A stretch of DNA of 41,074 nt from Akkermansia muciniphila (GTDB taxonomy: Bacteria; Verrucomicrobiota; Verrucomicrobiia; Limisphaerales; SXTU01). The notes under the pieces are model-generated. The model ran no database searches. It was not told the DNA's origin and saw only the letters and a program-made list of their open reading frames with translations. The DNA lies in NCBI GenBank assembly GCA_945874145.1, contig CAMCFN010000036.1, positions 1 to 41,074 of the forward strand, given 5' to 3'. This document shows, in pieces, positions 7,081 through 15,652 of this stretch (positions within the stretch are counted from its first letter, which is position 1; every line of letters starts with the position of its first letter). The translations under genes were made by a program, and so were the position numbers.

Positions 7081-10000
7081 ATGCACCAGTTTATCCGCCT
7101 CACGTTGACGCTGTTCTTCGCCGCTAACCTGTCCACCCACGCCGCCGAGCTGGTGCTGGCGGCTGACGGCAAGTCCGACTACCAAATTGTCGTCCCCGAT
7201 GCCTCGCCCAGTCCGGCGCTCGCGGACGGGCTGCAACAAACCGCCCGTCTGCTGCAAACCGCGTTTCAGGCCAACGGCTTCGCCCTTCCCATCGTCTCCG
7301 AAGCCAAACGCGATGCCACCAAGCCCGCAATCTTCCTCGGCGACACCGCGTTCGCGCGGAGCAAGGGCGTAGAGGTCGCAAAGATCAAGGGCTGGAGCTA
7401 CGTGCAGCGCGTGAGCGGGCGCGACGTCATCATTGCGGGCCGTGAGCAGGCGGCTCCGGGCACCGGCGCGCGCAAGTCTGAGTGGGACCGCATCGGCACC
7501 GCGAAGGGCGTCACCGACTTCATGCGCCTCCACCTCGGCACGCGCTTCCTTTACCCCGACCTCGGCCCGCGTCAGTCCGTGAATGGGCTGGCGAAGATGA
7601 ACTTGCTCGCGTCGCCGGCCTTCGAGTTCCTGCCCACGCCGAAGGTCGCGGTGCCGGCGGACTTGAACGTGCAGCGGACGCCGGTCTTCGATTCGTGGAC
7701 CGGCTACCCACCGCGCGGCAGCTTCTACGACCTCGCCAACAACCGCTTCCCCCGCGTGGACGACCCCTTCGGCGGGCACACGTGGGAGCGCGCCGTGCCG
7801 CCGGAGAAACACCTGCCCGCGCACCCGGAATACTTCGCCCTCATCGGCGGCCAGCGCCTGAACCCGAAAGGCGTGAACGCGCAATACTGCATCTCGAATC
7901 CCGAGGTGCAGGAGCTGTTCTACCAAGACCTGATTAGCTGGCTCGACGCCGGCTACCAGTCCGTAGACCTCGGCCAGCCGGATGGCTTTCGCGCCTGCCA
8001 GTGCGCTCCCTGTGACAAGCTCTTCGACACCGGCGGCGACTGGAGTGAGAAGCTTTGGATTCTACACCGCAAGCTCGCCGAGCGCGTCCTCGCGTCGCAT
8101 CCGGGCAAGGTGGTCAACATGACGAGCTACATCCTCACCGCCAACCCGCCGAAGTCGTTCAAGCAGTTCCCCGCCAACACGCAAATCATGCTCACCGGCA
8201 CGAACGAGGAGGACCTCGCCCCGTGGCGCGGGCACCTCGTCCCGCAGGGTTTCACCGGCTACATCTACAACTGGTGCCCGAACCTCAGCACGCGCTACAC
8301 GCCGATGCGCACGCCCGGCTTCATCGAGACGCAGGCCAAGCGGCTCGTCGCGAACCGCATCCAGTCGGTCTATCAGGACGGCCCCGGCACGCTGCAAGGA
8401 CTGGAAGGCCCGGTCTATTACACGATGGGCCGGATGTTCGATGACGTGACCAACAACCAGGCCAAGGTGCTCGTGCATGAGTTCTGCCACGCTGCCTTCG
8501 GCAAGGCCGCGCCGCCGATGCTCCAGTTCTACGACCAGCTCTATCACGCCATCGAACTCTACGCGCGCCAGCTCGGCACGCGCGACCCGGCGTGGACCTA
8601 CACCGACATCTACGGCCGCCGCCGCAAGCATCTCAGCGACCCGATGCAATTCCTCGGTTTCTTCTACACGCCCACGCTGTTGGCCTCGCTCGAAGCCCAG
8701 CTCGCGCAAGCCGAGAAGCTCGCCCACTCGGACAAAATCAAAACCCGACTCGCTTTGGTCCGCCGCGAGTTCGACTACCTGCGCGGCGTCGCCCGCGTCG
8801 TGCATCTGAACCACGCCTTCCAAATCCAGCCCGACCGCGCATCGCGCGACCGCCTGCTCGACGCCATTGACGCGCGCAACGCGGAGATCGCCACCTACTT
8901 CGACGAGCGCGGCCGGACGAAGGCCTTCGACACGTGGGCCTTCGTGCCCTTCCCGCCCACTGGCCACGACGCGAAGCACCTCCGCCTCAGCCACGACGGT
9001 TATCAGGAGCCCTACGCGAACACGCCGTTCAACTGGGACACGAAGACCATGCGGAACGCGCCGCTCGCCGGGGCGAAGCGTCTCCCCGCCAGCGCCGCGT
9101 CCGGCCCCATCGCACTCGACTCCGCGCTCTGGCAGGGCGCGATGGCGGGCGAACTGCAGGCCTTGCCCGGAAACCCGGCCTTGACGCGCAAGACCACGCT
9201 GCGCGCCGCGTATGACGACTCGCACGTCTATCTGCGCGCCGAGAGCGAACTGCCCGCCGCACTCATGCAGCCGGGCCCGGGCACGAACCAGGAATCGCTG
9301 GCCATCTACCTCGCGCCGATTGCCGGCCGCGACGTGACCTATCGCTTCACCGTCGGCCTGCGCGCCGAGTCGAAGGCGGACGCCGCGGCGGGCTTCGTGA
9401 CCGATGCCATGGACCCGCGCCACGGCCAGTTCGACCCCGATTGGAACGGCGACTGGAAGTATGAGTCCCGCCTCGAACCCGAGAAGAACCGCTGGCTGGC
9501 CTTGGTGAAGATTCCCTTCAAGACGCTCGGCGTCGAGGCCCCCAAGGCCGAGGCGTTCTGGCGGGCGAACTTCGCGCGCGTCCACTTCGCGGCGAGCAAC
9601 CGCGTCGAGCGCTCGCTCTGGTCGGTCATGCCGGGCACGAAGGGATTTGAGGATCGCAACGACCTCGGCGAACTCGCCTTTGCCAGCGCGACCGCGATCA
9701 AGTCCGCCGCCGTGCCGGAGAAGCACCCGTTGCAAGCCTGGCGCGACGACTACAACGCGAAGTCCTTCGAACTGCCCGCCGACTGGCGAAAGCTGCCCGG
9801 CCTGCTGCCCGCGCCGCTGGCCGAATGGCGCTTCCGCACCGACCCGCTCGAGCAGGGCCTCAAGCAGGGCTGGCAACAGGCCGCGCTGAACGAAAGCGAC
9901 TGGGTGAAGATGCGCGTCCCGTCCTTCTGGGCGGAGAACGATGCGGTGGGCAAGTTCCAAGGCTACGCGTGGTATCGCACCACCGTCACGCTGCCCGCCA

Positions 10001-10269
10001 ACTGGCAGGGCAGGGGCCTGCGACTCCTCTTCGGCTCCGTGGACGAGCAGGCGTGGGTGTATGTGAACGGCCAGTTGGTCCGCGAGCACACCGAACAGTC
10101 GGAGAAGAAAAGCTACAACGACCTCTGGGAAACCCCCTTCATCGCGGAAGTGCCGTCGAGCTTGCTGAAGCCCGACCAGCCGAACGTGGTGGCCGTGCGC
10201 GTCCACAACTCCACCGCCAACGGCGGCATCTGGCGGCCGGTGCTGGTGCAGGGTGTGGCGGGAAAATGA
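7081..10269 (+). CDS. DUF4838 protein with CBM9-like and jelly-roll domains
   Basis: A 1062-aa exported multidomain protein. After a signal peptide ending ...LSTHAAE, residues ~22-140 resemble the N-terminal domain of alpha-glucuronidases and GH20 enzymes. DUF4838 follows (to ~570), including the conserved CQCAPC cluster (Cys306, Cys308, Cys311). Residues ~660-860 look like a family-9 carbohydrate-binding/DOMON-like domain (DDSHVYLRAES, WRANFARVHFA). The last ~170 residues form a galactose-binding jelly-roll as in the GH2 N-terminal domain (WYRTTVTLP, VYVNGQLVREH, NVVAVRVHN). DUF4838 is a presumed but uncharacterised glycoside hydrolase type; substrate unknown. It is followed after 7 bp by a second DUF4838 gene. 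Confidence 0.9.
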   Translation: MHQFIRLTLTLFFAANLSTHAAELVLAADGKSDYQIVVPDASPSPALADGLQQTARLLQTAFQANGFALPIVSEAKRDATKPAIFLGDTAFARSKGVEVAKIKGWSYVQRVSGRDVIIAGREQAAPGTGARKSEWDRIGTAKGVTDFMRLHLGTRFLYPDLGPRQSVNGLAKMNLLASPAFEFLPTPKVAVPADLNVQRTPVFDSWTGYPPRGSFYDLANNRFPRVDDPFGGHTWERAVPPEKHLPAHPEYFALIGGQRLNPKGVNAQYCISNPEVQELFYQDLISWLDAGYQSVDLGQPDGFRACQCAPCDKLFDTGGDWSEKLWILHRKLAERVLASHPGKVVNMTSYILTANPPKSFKQFPANTQIMLTGTNEEDLAPWRGHLVPQGFTGYIYNWCPNLSTRYTPMRTPGFIETQAKRLVANRIQSVYQDGPGTLQGLEGPVYYTMGRMFDDVTNNQAKVLVHEFCHAAFGKAAPPMLQFYDQLYHAIELYARQLGTRDPAWTYTDIYGRRRKHLSDPMQFLGFFYTPTLLASLEAQLAQAEKLAHSDKIKTRLALVRREFDYLRGVARVVHLNHAFQIQPDRASRDRLLDAIDARNAEIATYFDERGRTKAFDTWAFVPFPPTGHDAKHLRLSHDGYQEPYANTPFNWDTKTMRNAPLAGAKRLPASAASGPIALDSALWQGAMAGELQALPGNPALTRKTTLRAAYDDSHVYLRAESELPAALMQPGPGTNQESLAIYLAPIAGRDVTYRFTVGLRAESKADAAAGFVTDAMDPRHGQFDPDWNGDWKYESRLEPEKNRWLALVKIPFKTLGVEAPKAEAFWRANFARVHFAASNRVERSLWSVMPGTKGFEDRNDLGELAFASATAIKSAAVPEKHPLQAWRDDYNAKSFELPADWRKLPGLLPAPLAEWRFRTDPLEQGLKQGWQQAALNESDWVKMRVPSFWAENDAVGKFQGYAWYRTTVTLPANWQGRGLRLLFGSVDEQAWVYVNGQLVREHTEQSEKKSYNDLWETPFIAEVPSSLLKPDQPNVVAVRVHNSTANGGIWRPVLVQGVAGK

Positions 10270-10276
10270 CCCGCAA

Positions 10277-13200
10277 ATGAGATTGCCCTTCCTCGTCCTG
10301 CTCACGGTAGTTGTTGGCCTGCCGGCTCCATACTTGGGCGCAGCCTCGTTTTTGGTCGAGGATGGGCGGGCGCGGGCGGAGATTGTCATCGTGGAGCAGC
10401 CCCAGCGCTCGGTGCGCCTGGCGGCGCAGGAGTTGCAGGACTACATCAAGAAAATTTCCGGCGCGCATCTGCCCATCGTCACGCAGCCGAGCGGACCGGC
10501 GGTAAAAGTCTTCGTCGGCCGCAGTGCGCACACGGAGGCGCTCAAGGTGTCGGCGGCGGGCTTGAAGGACGGCGCGTATCGCATGGTGTCGGGCCCAGAC
10601 TGGCTGGCACTGCTCGGCGAGGACACCGAGTTCGCGCCCATCGAGCCTTGGGGCAGGCACAACACGGACCTGGTCAACGGCCGGGCTCAGCAGGAATGGC
10701 GGAAGCTCACCGGCTCGCTCTGGGGCATGCCAAACCTGCTGATCTACAAGGATCGCTTCACCCTGCCGGGGGATCTCGGGCTGCCAGACGCGCAGCGAAC
10801 ACCGGAGAAGCGCAAGCCCGTGGAACTGTGGCAGCAGGATGAGCGGGGCTCTTTCAATGCCGTGTGCGGGTTCCTCATGCGCCTGGGGGTGCGGTGGTAT
10901 ATGCCGGGCGAACTTGGCGAGGTGGTTCCCGCCATGAAGACCATCGCGCTGCCTGCGCTCAATGAGACGGTGCGGCCGGATTTTCCCATCCGCCGCTTCA
11001 ATGTGCGGTTCGGGGTTCACGGTGCCAGTCTGGCGATGTGGGCGATGCGGCTCGGCCTGCGCGATCCGTATGGCATCGAGGCCGCGCATGGCATGGACAC
11101 GCTGACGGATCACCGCGAGGTGTATGAGAAGCACCCCGACTGGTATGCGCTCTACGGCGGCAAGCGGCGTTTCCAGCCCGGGGCGAACAACCACCTCTGC
11201 TACGCGAACGAGGAGCTGTTTCAGGAAACCGTGCGCTTTGTGCGCGCCGTCTTCGACCACTACCAGATGGAGTTGGTCTCGGTGATGCCGCCGGACGGCT
11301 ACACCGCCATCTGCCAGTGCCCGTTGTGCGCGGGCAAAGATTCGCCAGAGCGCGACCAGCGCGGCCTGGCCTCGGATTACATCTGGGATTTCGTGAACCG
11401 CGTGGCGAAGGAGGTGCGCAAGACGCACCCGGCCAAAAAGGTGATCTGCTGCGCCTACGGCATCTACACGCTGCCACCGCTCAAGATCGCCCGGTTGGAG
11501 CCGAACGTCGTCGTGTCCATCGTCGGGGGTCGCGTCCCGCGGAACAACAAGCCCGAACAGCAGGAGGAGTATCGCAAGCTGCGCGAAAGCTGGCTGGCGA
11601 AGACGGACAACCCGATCATCAACTTCGAGAACTATCCCTTCACCGACCGCGGCTGGTATCTGCCCGCCTTCACGCCCCACGCGATGGGCGAGAGCGTGAA
11701 CGCCCTCAAAGGCCGCTCGCAGGGCGAGGACATCTGGCTGACGGTCCGACAGGATTTCGAAAAGGTGGGCATGGGGTTAAACCACTTTCTCATCTACTTC
11801 ACGCAGCGGATGTATTGGGGCGGTCCAACCCTGGATGTGGACGCTATGTTCCGCGAATACTGCCGGCTGTTCTACGGCCCGGCGGAAGCGGAGATGCACC
11901 GCTTCCTCACCTACTCCGAAGCGAACTGGCAGGAGATGGAGAAGGACAAGGCCAAGGTTGACACGGCGCTCGCGCTATTCGCCGCCGCCCAGGCAAAGGC
12001 CGAACCCACCTCCGTGCATGGTCGGCGGCTGGCCTTGATGGACGACTTCCTGAAAGGGCTGCGCAGCAAGAGCGAGCAGCTCGGAAAGGTTCGCGGCCCG
12101 GTGCCGGTGGTGCGGCTCGTCGGCGATGCGCATGGTCCAATCGTGATCGATGGAAAACTCGATGAGGCCGCCTGGGCCAACTGCCCGGCCGCCTCCACCG
12201 GGAAGTTGCGCGAGCTGCAAACCGGCCGACAGCCCACCTTCGGCACCACCGTGAAGGCGGCCTGGATCGGCAACAGCGTTTACTTCGCCATCCGTTGCGA
12301 CGAGCGCCCCGGCGAGCGACCGAACATCGGCACCACCAAGAAGGACGACTCCGCGCTGTGGTATGGCGATGCCGTGGAGGTGCTGCTCGAAACGGAGTCA
12401 CGCTCCTACTACCAGATCGCCATCAGCCCTTCCGGAGCCATCGCTGATCTCGACCGTTCCGCTACGCGCAACGCGTGGTTCAGTTGGGATTCGCAGGCCG
12501 AGGTGGCCACGCACATCGCGGCGGACCACTGGACGGTGGAGCTGCGCATCCCGGTGATTCAGGACGAGAACGATCCGCTTCACCAGGTGATCGGTCGTAA
12601 GCCCACCCGGAGCCTGCCTTGGCACATCAACGTCTGCCGCCAGCGCATTCGCGACGGCGTGCAGGAGCACAGCGCCTTGTCGCCCACGGGCGCGGACCAT
12701 TTCCACAACGTGATGAAGTTCGCCACGTTCTACGATGGGAACTCCTTCCAGTTTGCCGCCGCCGAGCCGGACGATGACTTCCTGAATGCCACGCGGGTCG
12801 CCGCCGACCTGGCGCGCATCGGCAAGCGCGAGGAAGCCCTGACCGCCTACACCGCTGCAGCGGAAGGCAAACTCACCGACCTGCAAAAGTCCCACGCCCT
12901 CGAACAGGCCGCCGGCCTCGCCCGCTTCCTCCGAAAATCCGAGCTCGCCGCCGGTCTCGCTGCGCGCATCCCCATCCCCGCCGTGAAGCAGACCGTGCTG
13001 ATGGAGAACCTGCTCGATCAGGCCAAGGCCCCGCAGGTCGTCGCGCAGTTCAGGGTGGAGGACATTGGGGCCTGGCCGTTTTGGAAGGCGGGCGATGGTT
13101 ACTTCGCCCGGGGTCGTGCCTACGCGATTACCAAGGCGGGCCAGCCGGCGGAGGCCGACTTGAGCCGGGCGCTGGAATGGACCAGCGATCCTCGCGTTCG

Positions 13201-13594
13201 CGACAGCGTCCGCCAGGCACTCGCCAGCAACCGCGAGAACAACCTCAAGGACGAAGCCGGTGCCCTGACCGCCTACCGCGAGATGATCGCCGGCACCCAG
13301 CACCTCGGCAGCGCCGACCAGTTCTACGCCGTCCAAGGCATCGCCCGCATTCTCACCAAGCGCGGCGAGTTCGAGGAAGCCCTGGCGACGCTGCGCAAAG
13401 TGGACCTCGATAAACAAGGCGGCTTCTGGCGCGGCTCGTTGCTCCTTTCCCTCGCCGACACCCAGCTCGCCGCCGGTCGCAAAGCCGACGCCGAGGCCAC
13501 CTACAAATCCATTCTCGCCGATGCAGCCGCAGACCCGCGTCTCCGTAAACTCGCCGAGGAGAAGCTCGCCACCAAGGAACTCAAACGTCCATGA
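10277..13594 (+). CDS. DUF4838 protein with CBM9-like domain and TPR-like tail
   Basis: A 1105-aa exported paralogue of the preceding gene. ATG at 10277 is chosen because it opens the signal peptide MRLPFLVLLTVVVGLPAP. The N-terminal domain (SVRLAAQELQDYIKKISGAHLP) is typical of the GH67/GH20-type accessory domain. DUF4838 follows with CQCPLC (Cys346, Cys348, Cys351). Residues ~610-830 form a CBM9-like domain (GPIVIDGKLDEAAWANC). The last ~270 residues are helical repeats of TPR type (AYAITKAGQPAEADLSRALEW), replacing the jelly-roll of the neighbour. It starts 7 bp after the previous stop and overlaps the esterase gene by 4 bp (ATGA), so the three are probably co-translated. Confidence 0.9.
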   Translation: MRLPFLVLLTVVVGLPAPYLGAASFLVEDGRARAEIVIVEQPQRSVRLAAQELQDYIKKISGAHLPIVTQPSGPAVKVFVGRSAHTEALKVSAAGLKDGAYRMVSGPDWLALLGEDTEFAPIEPWGRHNTDLVNGRAQQEWRKLTGSLWGMPNLLIYKDRFTLPGDLGLPDAQRTPEKRKPVELWQQDERGSFNAVCGFLMRLGVRWYMPGELGEVVPAMKTIALPALNETVRPDFPIRRFNVRFGVHGASLAMWAMRLGLRDPYGIEAAHGMDTLTDHREVYEKHPDWYALYGGKRRFQPGANNHLCYANEELFQETVRFVRAVFDHYQMELVSVMPPDGYTAICQCPLCAGKDSPERDQRGLASDYIWDFVNRVAKEVRKTHPAKKVICCAYGIYTLPPLKIARLEPNVVVSIVGGRVPRNNKPEQQEEYRKLRESWLAKTDNPIINFENYPFTDRGWYLPAFTPHAMGESVNALKGRSQGEDIWLTVRQDFEKVGMGLNHFLIYFTQRMYWGGPTLDVDAMFREYCRLFYGPAEAEMHRFLTYSEANWQEMEKDKAKVDTALALFAAAQAKAEPTSVHGRRLALMDDFLKGLRSKSEQLGKVRGPVPVVRLVGDAHGPIVIDGKLDEAAWANCPAASTGKLRELQTGRQPTFGTTVKAAWIGNSVYFAIRCDERPGERPNIGTTKKDDSALWYGDAVEVLLETESRSYYQIAISPSGAIADLDRSATRNAWFSWDSQAEVATHIAADHWTVELRIPVIQDENDPLHQVIGRKPTRSLPWHINVCRQRIRDGVQEHSALSPTGADHFHNVMKFATFYDGNSFQFAAAEPDDDFLNATRVAADLARIGKREEALTAYTAAAEGKLTDLQKSHALEQAAGLARFLRKSELAAGLAARIPIPAVKQTVLMENLLDQAKAPQVVAQFRVEDIGAWPFWKAGDGYFARGRAYAITKAGQPAEADLSRALEWTSDPRVRDSVRQALASNRENNLKDEAGALTAYREMIAGTQHLGSADQFYAVQGIARILTKRGEFEEALATLRKVDLDKQGGFWRGSLLLSLADTQLAAGRKADAEATYKSILADAAADPRLRKLAEEKLATKELKRP

Positions 13595-15648
13595 AACTCA
13601 TCCGCATCGCCCTCCTGTTCTCACTGCTGCTTCCGCTCGCTTTGTCCGGCCAGTCAACGCCGGGGGCCGGCGCGGAGGACTTGGCGGTGCTGCCGCCGTT
13701 GGTGGACGGCGTCGCGCCCACCGCGCTGGTGGAGGAGCAGTTGAAGAAGCTGGCCTTCGCCGCGCTGGCCCGCCGGGAGACGGCTTACGAACAAATCAAA
13801 ACGTCGGCGGATGTCGCCGCGTGGCAGCAGCGGCAGCGGGCCACTTTGCTCGCGGCGCTGGGCGGGCTGCCGGAGCGCACGCCCTTGAACGCGCAAGTGA
13901 CGGGCCAGCGCGACTTCGGCGCGTATCGGATGGAGAAAATCCTGTTTGAAAGCCAGCCGGGGTTTCTGGTCTCCGGCTTGTTGTATCTGCCGGCGGGGGC
14001 CGGGCCGCATCCCGCGGTGCTGATGCCGTGCGGCCACACGCCCATCGCGAAGGCGGGCGCGGTTTATCAAAAGGCGTCCATCAGCCTCGTCCGCGCTGGC
14101 CTCGCCGTCTTCTGCTTCGACCCCATTGGCCAGGGGGAGCGGCGGCAATTCCGGAAGCCGGACGGGACGCCGGAGTTCACCAGTCCCACGAGCGAACACC
14201 AGTTGATGGGCATCGCCGCGACGCCGCTCGGCTTCAGTCTGGCGCGGGCGATGATTTGGGACAGCGTCCGCGCCCTCGACTACCTCCAGAGCCGACCGGA
14301 CATCCGGGGCGACCGGCTGGGCTGCACCGGCGTCTCCGGCGGCGGGACCATGACCAGCTACTTGATGGCGCTCGATGAACGGGTCGTCGCCGCCGCGCCC
14401 GCGTGTTATCTCACCGGCTACCGGCGCTTGCTCGAAACCATCGGGCCGCAGGACTTCGAGCAGAATCTCTTCGGCCAGCTTGCCGCCGGCCTGGACCACG
14501 CCGATTACGTCCTCCTGCGCGCGCCCCGGCCGGTGCTCATCATGGCGGCGACGCAGGATTACTTCGACATCCAGGGCGCGTGGAACCTCTTTCGCCAGGG
14601 CAAGCGCTGCTATGGGCGGCTCGGGTTTCCGGAGCGCGTCGAGTTGGTCGAGGCCGACACCAAGCACGACCTCGCCATCGAAATGCGCGAGGCCTCCGCG
14701 CGGTGGTTCCGGCGCTGGCTCGCGGGGCGCGACGATGCGTGGCAGGAACCGGCGTTCGACATTCTGCCGGAGAGCGAAGTCCTCTGCACGCCAGAGGGCG
14801 ACGTGCTGCGCCAGCCCGGAGCGCGTTCCTTCTTTGAACTGAACGCGGCCGCCGCCGCGCCGCTCACCGCTGAACGCCAGCGATTCTGGCAGACCAGCCC
14901 ACGACCCGCCGCGCTCGCCAAGGTGCGTGAACTCGCGCGGATTCGTCCGCTGCCGGAGCTGCCGGCCTTCACCACCAACGCCGGGGACGTGCTCCAGCGC
15001 GGGCCGGTGCGCATCGAGAAGCTGACCCTGCGCAACCCCGAAGGCACCGTGCTTCCCGCGCTCCTGTTTCGTCCGGCCCAAGCGGGTGGCAGCCTCCGCC
15101 TCTTCCTGCACGGCGACGGCAAGCGGGCGGAAGCCGGGCCGGGCGGCAGCCTCGAAGCCCTCGCCCGCGCGGGTGAAACCGTGCTGGCCGTGGACCTGCG
15201 CGGCCTGGGCGAAATGCAGCGGGGGAAACGGGCGTCCGGTTTTGAAGCCCTCGCCGAGCCAAACTGGAAGCCCGCCACGCTCGCCTATCTGCTCGGCCAT
15301 TCCTTCGTCGGCATGAGGACCGAGGACATCCTCGGCTGCGCGCGGTTCGCCTCGGAAAAATGGAACCAAGGCCGGCCAGTCCACCTCACCGGCATTGGCG
15401 AGGCCGGCATCCCCGCGCTCCACGCCGCCGCGTTGGAGCCGCAACACTTCGCCAGCACGCGGCTCGAACGCACGCTGCGCACCTGGACCGAGGTCGCCCG
15501 CTCGCCGCACACGCGGAACCAGCAGGTCAACGCCGTCCACGGCGCGCTGCGTTTCTACGACCTGCCGGATTTGGCCGCCGCAACGCCCGCCGGAAAGCTG
15601 GTGCTGCACGAACCCGTGGACGCGGCCGGCCAAGTGCAGGTTAAATAG
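13591..15648 (+). CDS. bimodular alpha/beta-hydrolase (acetylxylan-esterase-like)
   Basis: A 685-aa exported protein (signal MKLIRIALLFSLLLPLALSG). Residues ~100-385 form an acetyl-esterase-type alpha/beta-hydrolase: MPCGHTPIAKAG, FCFDPIGQGER, the nucleophile elbow GVSGG (Ser249), an acid in TQDYFD (Asp323 or Asp326), and His359 in TKHD. Residues ~470-685 look like a second hydrolase domain (LRLFLHGDGKR, VLAVDLRGLGEMQRG), but its elbow reads GIGEAG with Glu604 where Ser is expected, so it is probably catalytically dead. The likely role is removing acetyl or other ester groups from a glycan outside the cytoplasm. It overlaps the upstream gene by 4 bp, and the next gene begins 4 bp downstream. 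Confidence 0.86.
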   Translation: MKLIRIALLFSLLLPLALSGQSTPGAGAEDLAVLPPLVDGVAPTALVEEQLKKLAFAALARRETAYEQIKTSADVAAWQQRQRATLLAALGGLPERTPLNAQVTGQRDFGAYRMEKILFESQPGFLVSGLLYLPAGAGPHPAVLMPCGHTPIAKAGAVYQKASISLVRAGLAVFCFDPIGQGERRQFRKPDGTPEFTSPTSEHQLMGIAATPLGFSLARAMIWDSVRALDYLQSRPDIRGDRLGCTGVSGGGTMTSYLMALDERVVAAAPACYLTGYRRLLETIGPQDFEQNLFGQLAAGLDHADYVLLRAPRPVLIMAATQDYFDIQGAWNLFRQGKRCYGRLGFPERVELVEADTKHDLAIEMREASARWFRRWLAGRDDAWQEPAFDILPESEVLCTPEGDVLRQPGARSFFELNAAAAAPLTAERQRFWQTSPRPAALAKVRELARIRPLPELPAFTTNAGDVLQRGPVRIEKLTLRNPEGTVLPALLFRPAQAGGSLRLFLHGDGKRAEAGPGGSLEALARAGETVLAVDLRGLGEMQRGKRASGFEALAEPNWKPATLAYLLGHSFVGMRTEDILGCARFASEKWNQGRPVHLTGIGEAGIPALHAAALEPQHFASTRLERTLRTWTEVARSPHTRNQQVNAVHGALRFYDLPDLAAATPAGKLVLHEPVDAAGQVQVK

Positions 15649-15652
15649 CTCC

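Noticed and set aside
5515..7926. 803-residue open frame on the minus strand
   Set aside because: It is antisense to the ceramidase-fold and DUF4838 genes; it is Arg/Gly/Ala/Val-rich without motifs and results from GC-rich third positions. The same applies to 8062-10389, 13654-15777, 12398-13417 and similar frames.
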